From contig NW_022985190.1 of the NCBI RefSeq assembly GCF_010093535.1, positions 679,346 through 743,345 on the forward strand: a DNA stretch of 64,000 nucleotides. The letters run 5' to 3'. The first letter of the stretch is position 1. Every line of letters begins with the position of its first letter. Below, one piece after another: positions 14,564-23,446 of the stretch. The notes below the pieces were generated by a model. The model was not told the origin of the DNA. It saw nothing but the letters and a program-made list of their open reading frames with translations, and made no database searches. A program made the translations under genes and the position numbers. Source of the stretch: Lindgomyces ingoldianus. Its lineage: Eukaryota; Ascomycota; Dothideomycetes; Pleosporales; Lindgomycetaceae.

Positions 14564-16129
14564 ATGGCGCTAAGTGTAGATCAGAAGCGATTAAAAGCGA
14601 CCAAGTTCCCGCCCGAGTTTGATCAGAAAGTCGACACGTTGAAAGTGAACGTCGACCTCTTGAAGAAGTGGATTGCAAGCAAGATCACTGGTATCCTAGG
14701 TGATGAAGACGATGTTGTCATCGACACCTGCTTTAATCTTCTTGAGGAGTCCCAATTTGTATGCACCATTCATTCCTCTGCAGCCTGTGTTCGACTAATA
14801 AGATGTGTAGCCCAATATCAAAGCGATCCAAATCCAGCTCATGGGCTTCCTAGGCAAAGACTGCCCCGCATTCTGCAGAGAGCTATGGACCTTGATGCTG
14901 AGTGCCCAAGAGAGCCCCCGCGGCGTTCCCAAGGAGCTGCTGGAAGCGAAGAAGCTAGAAATGAAGCAAGAACAAGTGAGTGCAGGAAGGGAATTGATTA
15001 CCCCATGACATCTGCTGACAGCGTTGAGCAGGCTTCCAAAGCTGCTGCCGAAAGTCGTCGCCAGCAAGAACGCGAACAAAACGAAATGATTGATTCGTTT
15101 CGCCGTGACGAGCGTGTAGACCGCGGAGACCGTGGAAGAGGCCGGGGTTTTCGCGACCGCCCTGGTCGAGCCAGAGACTTTAACCGCCGCCCGCCTCGAC
15201 GCGACTCGAGATCACCACCTCCTCGCTCCCCACCGTATGCTATCATAAGACCGTCGGGAAAGAAATCTGCTGACCTTAGGCACAGAAGACGTAGGAGAGT
15301 TTCTCCACCTCCTCGACGGGAACGTGACATATACATCCCACGCGGGCGTGGACGGGATCGAGACAGAGCATGGGAACGACGCTCCTCTCCGTCGTTGAGC
15401 CGGTCAAGGTCTCCTCCACGCCGCCGTTCTCGTCGTTCACCATCTTTAACAAGCTCGAGATCCCCGTCAAAGTCTCCGGTCCCTCGCCGGTCTCGTCGCT
15501 CCCCACCCTCTAGTCGGTCAAAGTCTCCAGCAAGACTATCGCCTCCTCGTCGATCCCGTCGTGCGCTATCTTCAGATCGTTCAAGGTCGCCTGAAAGGTC
15601 TTCCGCCCACCGTTCTCGCCGAGCACCGTCATCAGACCGATCTAAGTCTCCACCTCCACGTCGAAGGCGCCGAGCAACATCTTCTTCAAGGTCCAGATCT
15701 CTACCTAAGCGTCACCACGGAAAGTACTCGGGGAGAGACAGACCATCATCTTCTCGCAGTAGAAGTCGCGGTAAAGCCGAACGCGGTAGAAAGTCACGGA
15801 AACACGAGTCTAGATCCATCACCCCCAAAGAGAAATCTCGCTCACCACCCAGAAGGTCACCTTCTCACTCTCCTCCACGTCGTCGAAGCTATGTCGATCG
15901 TTCGCGTTCGCGTTCACGTTTACGGTCCGTAACCCCAAAGGCTGAAGGAAGCAAGAACGTGAGACGGGACAGGCGCTCTTATTCTAAACAGGAATCTACA
16001 TCAGACAATAACTCTGAGCGCCTCAAATCCCCAAGAAAGCGCGTTCGTAGCCCGAGTCGATCAACGTCACCGAGGAAGCGCAGAGATTCGCGCTCTCGAA
16101 CACGATCCTCGCCAGACCAAGAAGACTGA
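14564..16129 (+). CDS. SRm160/SRRM1-like splicing coactivator with PWI domain and RS tail
   Basis: Three exons (14564..14758, 14811..14975, 15032..16129) give 485 residues. Residues about 15-115 form a PWI domain: KFPPEFDQKVDTLKVNVDLL, KKWIASKITGILG, DDVVIDTCFNLLEE, then after intron 1 PNIKAIQIQLMGFLGKDC and FCRELWTLMLSAQESPRGVP. The PWI motif here reads K-K-W-I. The rest is an Arg/Ser-rich tail with many RSxSP, SPPRRR and RSRRSP repeats, the hallmark of SR-related nuclear matrix proteins. PWI domains bind RNA and DNA, and SRRM1 bridges SR proteins and snRNPs in pre-mRNA splicing. The RS tail would be a substrate of SRPK/CLK kinases. Both introns interrupt or flank the PWI domain. The ATG chosen is the first that gives a normal PWI N-terminus. 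Confidence 0.93.
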   Translation: MALSVDQKRLKATKFPPEFDQKVDTLKVNVDLLKKWIASKITGILGDEDDVVIDTCFNLLEESQFVCTIHSSAACVRLIRCVAQYQSDPNPAHGLPRQRLPRILQRAMDLDAECPREPPRRSQGAAGSEEARNEARTSECRKGIDYPMTSADSVEQASKAAAESRRQQEREQNEMIDSFRRDERVDRGDRGRGRGFRDRPGRARDFNRRPPRRDSRSPPPRSPPYAIIRPSGKKSADLRHRRRRRVSPPPRRERDIYIPRGRGRDRDRAWERRSSPSLSRSRSPPRRRSRRSPSLTSSRSPSKSPVPRRSRRSPPSSRSKSPARLSPPRRSRRALSSDRSRSPERSSAHRSRRAPSSDRSKSPPPRRRRRATSSSRSRSLPKRHHGKYSGRDRPSSSRSRSRGKAERGRKSRKHESRSITPKEKSRSPPRRSPSHSPPRRRSYVDRSRSRSRLRSVTPKAEGSKNVRRDRRSYSKQESTSDNNSERLKSPRKRVRSPSRSTSPRKRRDSRSRTRSSPDQED

Positions 16130-16483
16130 ACAAGGACAACATCCTAGACTCAGGTGGGTACATTGCATGGACTCCTTCCAGCTACTAATTTACATAAATT
16201 ACACTTTCACCATTGGATAGATCGTTGGAAGCACTCTTGCAGCGTGCTCCCATTTCATCTTTCCGCCTCTGGTCAACTTGGCCGCTTGTGCCATGAGGAA
16301 TGTTTCTGCCTAGTGGTTGAAGATCAATATAGAAGCTCACTAGCAAGAGGTTTGTGGGCACTAACTTCCAAAACGGTATCTCGGTTTGTCTTTCACGGAG
16401 GGGTTTTTTGAGGTCGGCCTTGCACACACGCTCGGCACTTAAGGCGGGAACAATATTGGGGACTTGTCTGGTGCATCAACTTC
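16130..16483. other. Intergenic region, convergent 3' ends
   Basis: This spacer between convergent genes presumably holds the 3' UTRs of the PWI gene and the phosphatase gene. Nothing else is seen. Confidence 0.5.
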
Positions 16484-17798
16484 TCACCCTTTTCGTCGTT
16501 TACATTGCGCAGCGACTACACTGATGTCATCGAGCTTGCCTGATATTTGATCAGCACCCAGTTTGTCCTATGCTTTTCCCTGTAACATACCTCCTTCAAT
16601 TGATAAGCCTTCATCGACAGCTTTCTCCATGTACGGGCTCTCTGCGAAGGGGTCTTCTGCTATCGTCCTCGCAGCATTCACAAGCTCTTGGGCGACAAAT
16701 CGCATGCCGTCCGCGTGTGTCTGCTCTACTAGTTCTTTGCCGTCCTCCGATTTGCTTGCAACATTCTTCCACTTCTCCATGCTATCCACGACGTTTTGCA
16801 CCACTTCATGCTCCCACAAATTGTCTACTACGCCATCTGTCATTGCTAGCACGACATCGTCCTCCTCGATTTCTATTCGGTCCATGACGGCGTTGTTCGT
16901 GGGTGTGTCGGGACTATTGGTGCCGAGTTGTCGGGGACAGTCGAACCAATGCCACTGCTCTGTTGTTTTAAAAATGACCTCTTTACTACTAGGTCGGAGT
17001 ACCAGTATTTGTGAATCTCCCAATTGTGTGACATATAGTATTGGATGCGCGGGAGTGCTGTTATCCGCCCCGATAAGCGCCGCAGAAGCAGTCGTAGTTC
17101 CAAACCACTCGTTCGGCTCGGACGTAGCTTGTTTGGTTTGATCGAACGCTTTCTGAAGATAGGAAACAGGGTCTGGCTCTGTGCCTTCACCGAACTTGGC
17201 ACGTTCTGCTGCGAGGGCCCAAAAGTGCAGAACCAGCCGCGACCATAACCTATACCACGACTGTGAGCCACTATCCCACCACAAAGGAGTGCAGAGTGGG
17301 GGTTAGGTTTACATACGCAGCATGTCCTCTCTCCTTCGCAGCCCAAGCTCCCACCCCATCATTTGCCCCAATGAAGCTATCGCTAACCAACACCGCATCA
17401 TCCCCATTCGTCACTCCCCGTATCATCTCCCCATTCACATAGCTCCGCCGATCCCGGCTCCTATTATGTGTACTTAGAGGCTCAGTGAAGCTAGTGGAAG
17501 GATAAGAAAGGAAAGGAGGTGGAAATGGGCGCGAAGGTCTCTTCGCGTAAAGCGCATATCCGGCTTCGAAGTAGAATGGCGATTTGGGCGTCACGGGGGG
17601 AGCTTCATCCGGTACGGGGGTTGTGGTTCCGCCACGGGGCCTTTGGACAGGACGAGAGAAACGCCGTGAAGGTGGAGAGGGTAGGAGGAGGGCGGGTGGT
17701 GCTACGTGGAGCCGAGACCGACGGACCGGAGAGGGGTGCTGGACCAGTACGCCGATAGAGGACGGAGTGCGCAGAGGACGCGGGAAAGGTGCGGGCAT
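16484..17798 (-). CDS. PTC7: Ptc7/PPTC7-type mitochondrial PP2C protein phosphatase
   Basis: Three exons, complement(16484..16539, 16591..17249, 17317..17798), give 398 residues. Splicing restores ERGHAA/LWSRLVLHFWAL and, at the end, SIEGG/KLDDISVVAAQCKRRKG, the standard Ptc7 C-terminus. Metal-binding PP2C motifs are visible: NGDDAVLVSDSFIGANDGVG, GTTTASAALI, YVTQLGDSQILVLR and VVLAMTDGVVDNLWEHE. The first 60 residues are rich in Arg, Ser and Pro with almost no acid, fitting a mitochondrial presequence. Ptc7 dephosphorylates mitochondrial proteins and promotes coenzyme Q synthesis through Coq7 in yeast. The frame extends upstream of the chosen ATG only from a non-ATG codon, so the start is at MPAPFPRPL. 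Confidence 0.92.
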
Positions 17799-18387
17799 GC
17801 CAGCGAGCGGATGGGGAGGAGGGTTTCGAAGGTGAGAACTCCTGGTACAAGGGATCAAAGGCGCTCGGGAGGCAAGGCCTCGTCGCTGGGGTTTGTTGGG
17901 CTCGTGGAAACGGGCATGAGGGTTGTGGTTCCGGTGTGTTGAGATAACTATGGATGATTGGGCCTGCTGAATAAGCGTGATGACGCAGTGGAGCTGGAGG
18001 TATGAGTAGTGCCCCGCGAGAAGGTAGGGTGAGAAAGAGAATGGAGTGGTGGAGCGGAGCGGAGTCGAAATGTCAGAGCTGAGGCTGTTGTGTTACAGTG
18101 TATTTTTTTCCAGCGTTTTGAGGGAGCATCGCGGATCTGTAAAGCTACATTCAACACCATGCTCACAATCGTGGGATTTTCATCACACCCATGCATACTT
18201 TTCACGGGCTATCGCTGGGGATAGAGCGATAACACAGGACAAGCAATATTATATCAACTTCTTCCGAGCGGTCTAGGAGCGTACGTTGAAGGACGCCTCC
18301 GAAAACCTACATTCCAGATAACGCCTTGCAATGCATCCAGCATCCATCATCGCTGCACCCAATCCCCCGTGCGCAATCGGTCTTCTC
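17799..18387. other. Intergenic region between the phosphatase and CBS genes
   Basis: Promoter and leader side of the phosphatase gene, plus the 3' flank of the CBS gene. The sequence is unremarkable, and overlapping short ORFs look like chance. Confidence 0.5.
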
Positions 18388-18953
18388 CTACGCCCTTCTC
18401 TTCACAAAACTCTCCAAATCAGACTTCGTAGCCACACCCAGCACAAACTTCCTACTTGTATCCGTCACCACTGCAAACTCCTGTGCCCCACTACCATCAA
18501 CGCCGCCATTAAAGAACTCCTCTAACTCCTCCAGTGGCGTTTCGGTCGTAATGACCTTGTAGCGCGTGCCCCTCCGCCTGAACCTCAGCATAGCCGTTTC
18601 TACCAGATCCGTCTCTTTGACTTTATGCTCCTTCAACAGCTGTTGTAATCGTGGAATGCTGATGTATCCGAGGAGGGCTCGGTTTTCCTGCGAGATGACC
18701 GTGAGGTGGGTGTAATCGCGTTCGAATGCACTCATGAGGGCATGCGATACAGGGTCTGAGGGTTTGACGGAGAGAGCGGGTGGGGGTTCAAGGTCTTCTA
18801 CCGTAGCCTTAGAAATACTTAGTTGAGTTTGGGGTAAATGCGGGCTCGAAAACTCACGCCACGATATTTATCGGCCCATAATGATTGCATGGTTCCATTC
18901 GCGGTCCCATTTATGGTGCCGTTGGTATTGGAGCTGCCCGCGTCCGTTGCCAT
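18388..18953 (-). CDS. CBS-domain protein (single CBS pair)
   Basis: Two exons, complement(18388..18807, 18858..18953), give 171 residues. The 50 bp intron joins QSLWADKYRG to ATVEDLEPPPALSVKPSDPV in frame. The N-terminus is Asn/Thr/Gly-rich. From about residue 38 a CBS pair follows: PSDPVSHALMSAFERDYTHL, NRALLGYISIPRLQQLL, then EFAVVTDTSRKFVLGVATKS with DLESFVKRRA at the end. Stand-alone CBS proteins bind adenine nucleotides and regulate partners. No catalytic domain is attached here. The partner is unknown. Confidence 0.85.
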
Positions 18954-19899
18954 GGTTGCGTTGTTGAAGGAACCTCAAGTTGCTGCGGTTGGGGAACAAA
19001 GAAGTTTGGAGATCATCCCGCACAAAGCGAGATACCGGCACGTGAAAGCGGCTGCTCAGACAGTTTCCCAAATGCTCCCAAGTGCATGTTCAGCGCTGCC
19101 ACGAACCATTTGCAGAGAGAATCCGATCTTCAAGACTGATTGCTAAAATTAGAGAGATCATGCAGAGAATACGAACTTCTGTTTTAAAGCAGACACTTTC
19201 TTGGGTCGGCACATTCACAAAATATAGAACAGATTGTTGAGTAGCACAACACACATAGTGTGGCGGTTGTTCAGGAGCAGAAACACAAGCTTTAGAGGTG
19301 TATTAGCAATTGAAGATAAGTATATACTCGCGAACTGCTTATTTAACTCGCACTATGCAAGACAAGGCTTCCATTCGTCAGGGCCGTTTCAGCAGGTTTC
19401 TCCACATCCTGATTCCCGTCACTTTCTAGGACAAGGTTGTAAGAAACGAAGTATTACCGATCTCCTCGGTATCAGCCCTTGTGTCTTCAACGTGGCCTGC
19501 GTTTCGCATACCAAAGCACTTGGCCTTGTAGCCTACTCATCGCATTAGCCATAGTTCCCCAAGGCGAACCAAGCAGGTAGTATGAATGTAATTAACTTCA
19601 GAGAGAAGATTAAAGACTCGTCAGGGACAGTCACAGAGGAATCTCAAGATCAAACCACTCCCAAAAGGGCAGCCTTCTCCATTGAGCCAAATCTGGAGCC
19701 ATCTCCGCCTAAGGATGACGATACAAAGGTTTTCATCATGACAAATAAGATAAACAGACCGCGTAAGATTGAGTACTTACTTCAAATATATGCTTCTGAA
19801 GTTCCCCGGCGACCATCACGATGTTCCTGGTTTCGCAAAGTTGCTGTTCGTTGCCTCAGACATGAGTGCATCACCAATCGTGTACTATTCAGCGAAGAC
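18954..19899. other. Intergenic region
   Basis: Nearly 1 kb holding the upstream region of the CBS gene and the 3' flank of the DUF3807 gene. A + strand open frame over 19582-20199 has a composition dictated by the opposing gene. I see no supported gene. Confidence 0.5.
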
Positions 19900-20652
19900 T
19901 CAATAGTCCAGATCAATGGTAGTATCCTTTATGGCATCTGGGCCTGTGGCCTGACGTCTCGGATCCCATTCATCGCTCTCCTCCCCCTCCCCCTCCTCCT
20001 CCTCCTCCTCCTCCTTCTCTTCTTCTTCCTCATCTCGGCGTCTAGGCACCTCAGGCCGGCTTTTTTTCCTTTCCTTTTTATTCTTTTTATTAGCCCTTCT
20101 ACTCTTCCTATTACGCTGCCTTGTCTTCTCACTCGTCTTAACCCAATTGTTTTTCTTCCCAATCCGACCTTGCTGTACGCCATCTTTGCTTCTGCCTAGT
20201 GGAGTAGATGCATTGAGCGGGAGATTGTTCGTTGACGTCGGCGTCAACTTCAATGGGGAGTCCTCCGTTGGCTGATCTGGCCGCTGTACTTGTTGCTGAA
20301 CAGGGAAGTCAGGTTCCGGCGAGCGACTGACGTCTCGCCTACGTCTGCGTTCTCGAAGGATCTGCATGACTTCGCTGCGTCTCAGGAAAGCGATATCATC
20401 GTCTGTAAGGGTGCGTTTTACGCCATCCTTATAATATCCCAAGCCATCCCCGTAGGACTGATCAATAGCTTCGGGAGTTTCAGCTCCATAGAAGAATTGT
20501 GTAGGTAGCGGCGCCGTAGGGAAATGTTTCGTGTGAAAGGAGCGAAGGTCATCCTGATAGGGTGGGTCAGCAGCCTCTGGAGTATGGCAAAAGGGAATTT
20601 TACTAGTGTGACCGTAGCAAGTTGGATTCCCGTCGTCATCTTCGTAAGTCAT
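19900..20652 (-). CDS. DUF3807 family fungal protein
   Basis: A single exon gives 250 residues from ATG at 20652 (MTYEDDDGNP). The conserved half includes FHTKHFPTAPLPTQFFYG, DGLGYYKDGVKRTLTDDDIA and FLRRSEVMQILRERRRRRD, which I recognise as the fungal DUF3807 family. The second half is very basic (RQRNRKSRRANKKNKKERK), followed by a run of about 25 Glu-rich residues coded by GAG/GAA triplets at about 19977-20040. The juxtaposed basic and acidic low-complexity tracts suggest a nuclear or nucleolar protein, but no function is known to me. Confidence 0.8.
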   Translation of the reverse strand: MTYEDDDGNPTCYGHTSKIPFCHTPEAADPPYQDDLRSFHTKHFPTAPLPTQFFYGAETPEAIDQSYGDGLGYYKDGVKRTLTDDDIAFLRRSEVMQILRERRRRRDVSRSPEPDFPVQQQVQRPDQPTEDSPLKLTPTSTNNLPLNASTPLGRSKDGVQQGRIGKKNNWVKTSEKTRQRNRKSRRANKKNKKERKKSRPEVPRRRDEEEEEKEEEEEEEGEGEESDEWDPRRQATGPDAIKDTTIDLDY

Positions 20653-20873
20653 GGAGGATAGCAAGGCGTGAAGCGTCGTTCAGGAGGTTGACGAAGCAAA
20701 ATAGAAAATACGTGATTGGGAGATGGAAGTGGAAAGGCGGAAACAGCGTGGAGCTTAGTAAACTTCACGCGAGCACGTGATGCATTGGCTCTTGGCTCTC
20801 GCGATGACGTCTCACCCCTCCATCACCAATCCGGCTCCTTCAACTCTCCAAAACAACCTTTCCGACCGCCACC
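20653..20873. promoter_or_regulatory. Divergent promoter, DUF3807 / FAS1 genes
   Basis: Only 221 bp separate two divergent ATGs, so the promoter is probably bidirectional. It contains TCACGCGAGCACGTGATGC at 20763-20781, including the palindrome CACGTG, a bHLH-type E-box. The site is by pattern only. Confidence 0.45.
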
Positions 20874-21558
20874 ATGAAACCTATCCTATTGTTCGCATAC
20901 CCCACTGCTACTATCTGCCTGATCCTCGCCGCTTCGGCACAATCGCGACCCTTCGAATCCTTTCTGAAATCACTCCACATCCTCCCCGATCAGTCACCTC
21001 TTGGGAAGCACATCCCTTTAAACCAAGCCATGTCTCCCTCCGGAGAAGTATCGACAGGCGTTATAATCTCTGATGTTATAGGAAAGACGCAGACAATTGC
21101 CATATTTAGCGGGCTAACCCGAGATATCGACTCTGTATCAGACCGGTTAGATGATGCATCTAAGAACGCTACAGTGTTAGCACCAGATAATGAAGCTATG
21201 AGGGGATTACAGCGGAAGCCCTGGGAAGACCCGGAAGATTATGCAGCTTTTGGCAAGAATGCGTACGATGGTGGTGATGGAGAAGATCGCGCGCATAAGA
21301 ATCTGAGGAGATTTGTTGAAGCGCACATTGTCACGCAAAGTCCATGGGAAGAAGGACAGAGGGCGAGAACCATGGCTGGAAATGAGGTGTGGTACGAGAG
21401 CAAAGATGGCAAGAAGATGGTTAGTGTTACCCTCAATACGTACACTACACTCCAGCTTACCATTTCTTCAGATCCAGCCAGGCGGCATCGAGGTCATTAG
21501 CATCGCAGACAGAGTCGCGAACGGTGAAGTGTGGATTATTAGAGGTGCTCTTGTATAA
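20874..21558 (+). CDS. Secreted FAS1 (fasciclin) domain protein
   Basis: Two exons (20874..21419, 21472..21558) give 210 residues. Residues 1-23 are a hydrophobic signal peptide ending ASAQS. A single FAS1 domain follows: TQTIAIFSGLTRDIDSVSDR, NATVLAPDNEAMRGLQ, then EAHIVTQSPW, and after the 52 bp intron IQPGGIEVISIADRVANGEV with a terminal WIIRGALV. FAS1 domains mediate adhesion at cell surfaces and in extracellular matrices. The polypeptide ends right after the domain, with no visible GPI signal, so it is probably soluble or wall-associated. Fungal single-FAS1 proteins of this length are common; the exact role is unknown. Confidence 0.87.
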
Positions 21559-21849
21559 CCAGTCTTAACCCAATGCACGAAGGCGTTTGGAATGATTTAT
21601 TAGATGCTTTTGGCCAGGCTTCGCCATTATCAATCACCTTTAACTATCGTATTAAAAAGCGAAGCGGTATCGCTGCAATGAAGATATATCAAGCCTAGCT
21701 TACCTGGTGAATGAATATATAGAATGAAAGTTCTACCCTAAACTGCTCTCGTGTTTGGTCCCGACATTGCTAAGCTACGCGGAATCCACTTTAAAAAGGC
21801 GTCAGCCCCCACTGTTGCTAGTAACCAACATCCACCAGCCCTCCATATA
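21559..21849. other. Intergenic region
   Basis: A short AT-rich spacer between the FAS1 gene and the decayed metallo-beta-lactamase-like gene. Nothing specific is seen. Confidence 0.5.
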
Positions 21850-22890
21850 ATGAAGTTCGGGAGCGGGGACCTTGCAATCTGTCTAACATGTGGCACTCAA
21901 TACGATATGCCATTAGATCTAGCTCCAGATAACTGTTGGATATGTGATGTGAGAATAATTGGACTACTGGTGGCGTAAACTTATCATACTGACAGCGCTA
22001 TAGGGTCCAAGACAATATGTTCCCGCCGATGGACAAGCCTGGACAAGTCTAGCCTAAGGGCAATCAAAGTAAAAGAACCACTTCACGCAAGACAAATACG
22101 ACCCACGGATATGGTTCATTACCACCGATCCAAAAGTGTGTCTTGCATTCGTCTCTAACCTACAGATAGCCCCATAACACCGAAACAGCTCAGGATAGGC
22201 GAACGCGCAATCCTCCTCCAAACTCCCGCTAGAAACGTTCTCTGAGGTCTCGTAGCGTTCATCGAATCTGCAACCATAGATTTTATTAACTCCAAAGGTG
22301 GTCTCAAAGCCATCGTGATATCACACCCCCACTTCTACACCAAGCATCTAGAATGGGCGAGGATTTTTAACTGTCCTATCTACATTTCCAAAGCAGACAA
22401 AAGATGGCTGAGCCGCAAAGATCCATACGACCTGCGTAAGCTGATTAAAGGTAGGCAGTGTTACTGCAATCCAAGCTAGTGGACACTTTAGCGGGAGTAT
22501 GATTTTACACTGGGATAAGATGCTGTTTGTTGCAGATACAAGAACGACTGTTCCGGTCCGTCTATTTTCTCTCTTTTTTTTCTTCGTAGTAGTTATGACC
22601 TTTTGCTAACCTCAGTCAACTCCGCGTAGTACCACAAAACCGGCCTTCCAGGAACAACGAGCTACGCATTCATGTGGTCCTATCCCAACATGATCCCGCT
22701 GCCACCTTCAAAGATATAGGGTATATGGAAGGTATTGGAGCCATTCGAGTTCGAGGCCACTTATGGTGGTTTCACTGGCCAGGATAATCGTCGTCCGGAC
22801 CTGAAGGCCAAGGTTCTTGCGAGCACGCAATCCCAGGTAAAGGTCGGAGGTCATACGGATGCTGCGATTCTAGAGGAACGTGTAGAATGA
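21850..22890 (+). pseudogene. Decayed metallo-beta-lactamase-like gene
   Basis: Conserved blocks follow in order but the frame is broken. Exon 1 has a Cys-rich start (ICLTCGTQYDMPL, NCWICD), then after a GT-AG intron GPRQYVPADGQAWTSLA. In-frame stops occur at 22055 and 22070 (TAA), before KNHFTQDKYDPRIWFITTD. After another intron comes LRIGERAILLQTP, a TGA at 22243, GGLKAIVISHPHFYTKHLEW and FNCPIYISKADKRWLSRKD. A one-base frame change lies near 22451, before VTAIQASGHFSGSMILHWD. The last part has TAG at 22627 and 22717 around LPGTTSYAFMWSYPNMIPLP and ends TGA at 22888. All five stops can come from C-to-T or G-to-A changes in Gln or Trp codons. Family members are cytosolic hydrolase-fold proteins of unclear substrate. 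No spliced form can read through. Confidence 0.85.
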
Positions 22891-23446
22891 TGTTTGGTCT
22901 GCATGAGCGTTGATTTGATCATCGACGAAGTGAAAATAAGAATATGAAGTGAATCTTTATCAAGATAAGAAGGGGATTTTCAAAGTAGAAAACACAATTC
23001 TCGAATAAGCACAATACGGCATAAACCGTCTGATAAATATTGGTTTAGCAATTTGATTCTTTCATATGCTACCAAAACACTACCGCCTTCCAGCCAAACT
23101 TTGCTAAATCACGCATGCTGTAAGTAATATGTCCGCCTCCTTTCCCAACCAAATGAGTCCAGCACCAGTCCCAGAATTATGTACAGAAGTTTTGCATCCC
23201 CTGCAGTGATAAAAAGACCCAGACGCCGTCATCAGGTGGATAGGAGAGAAATCAAAATCAAAGACATCAAGCCGCACCTCTACAAAGTGAAGCACCTATT
23301 CGGTTGTGATTTGTTCAGGGTAACTGGAACCCAGAAATGCGTCCATGCGAGGGATTAACGCATTTGAATTTAGGGAGCTAACGCTGGAGCTAGAGGGCCA
23401 GAAAATCGACCTCCTGGTTGCAGTGTAGTTAGATAGCCATGCTAGT
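22891..23446. other. Intergenic region
   Basis: An AT-rich spacer (especially 22910-23060) between the pseudogene and the 3' end of the PWWP gene. No gene is supported. Confidence 0.5.

Noticed and set aside
19582..20199. Plus-strand ORF of 205 codons with a Leu-rich stretch
   Set aside because: The Leu run is the antisense of the Glu tract in the DUF3807 gene, and nothing in it is conserved.
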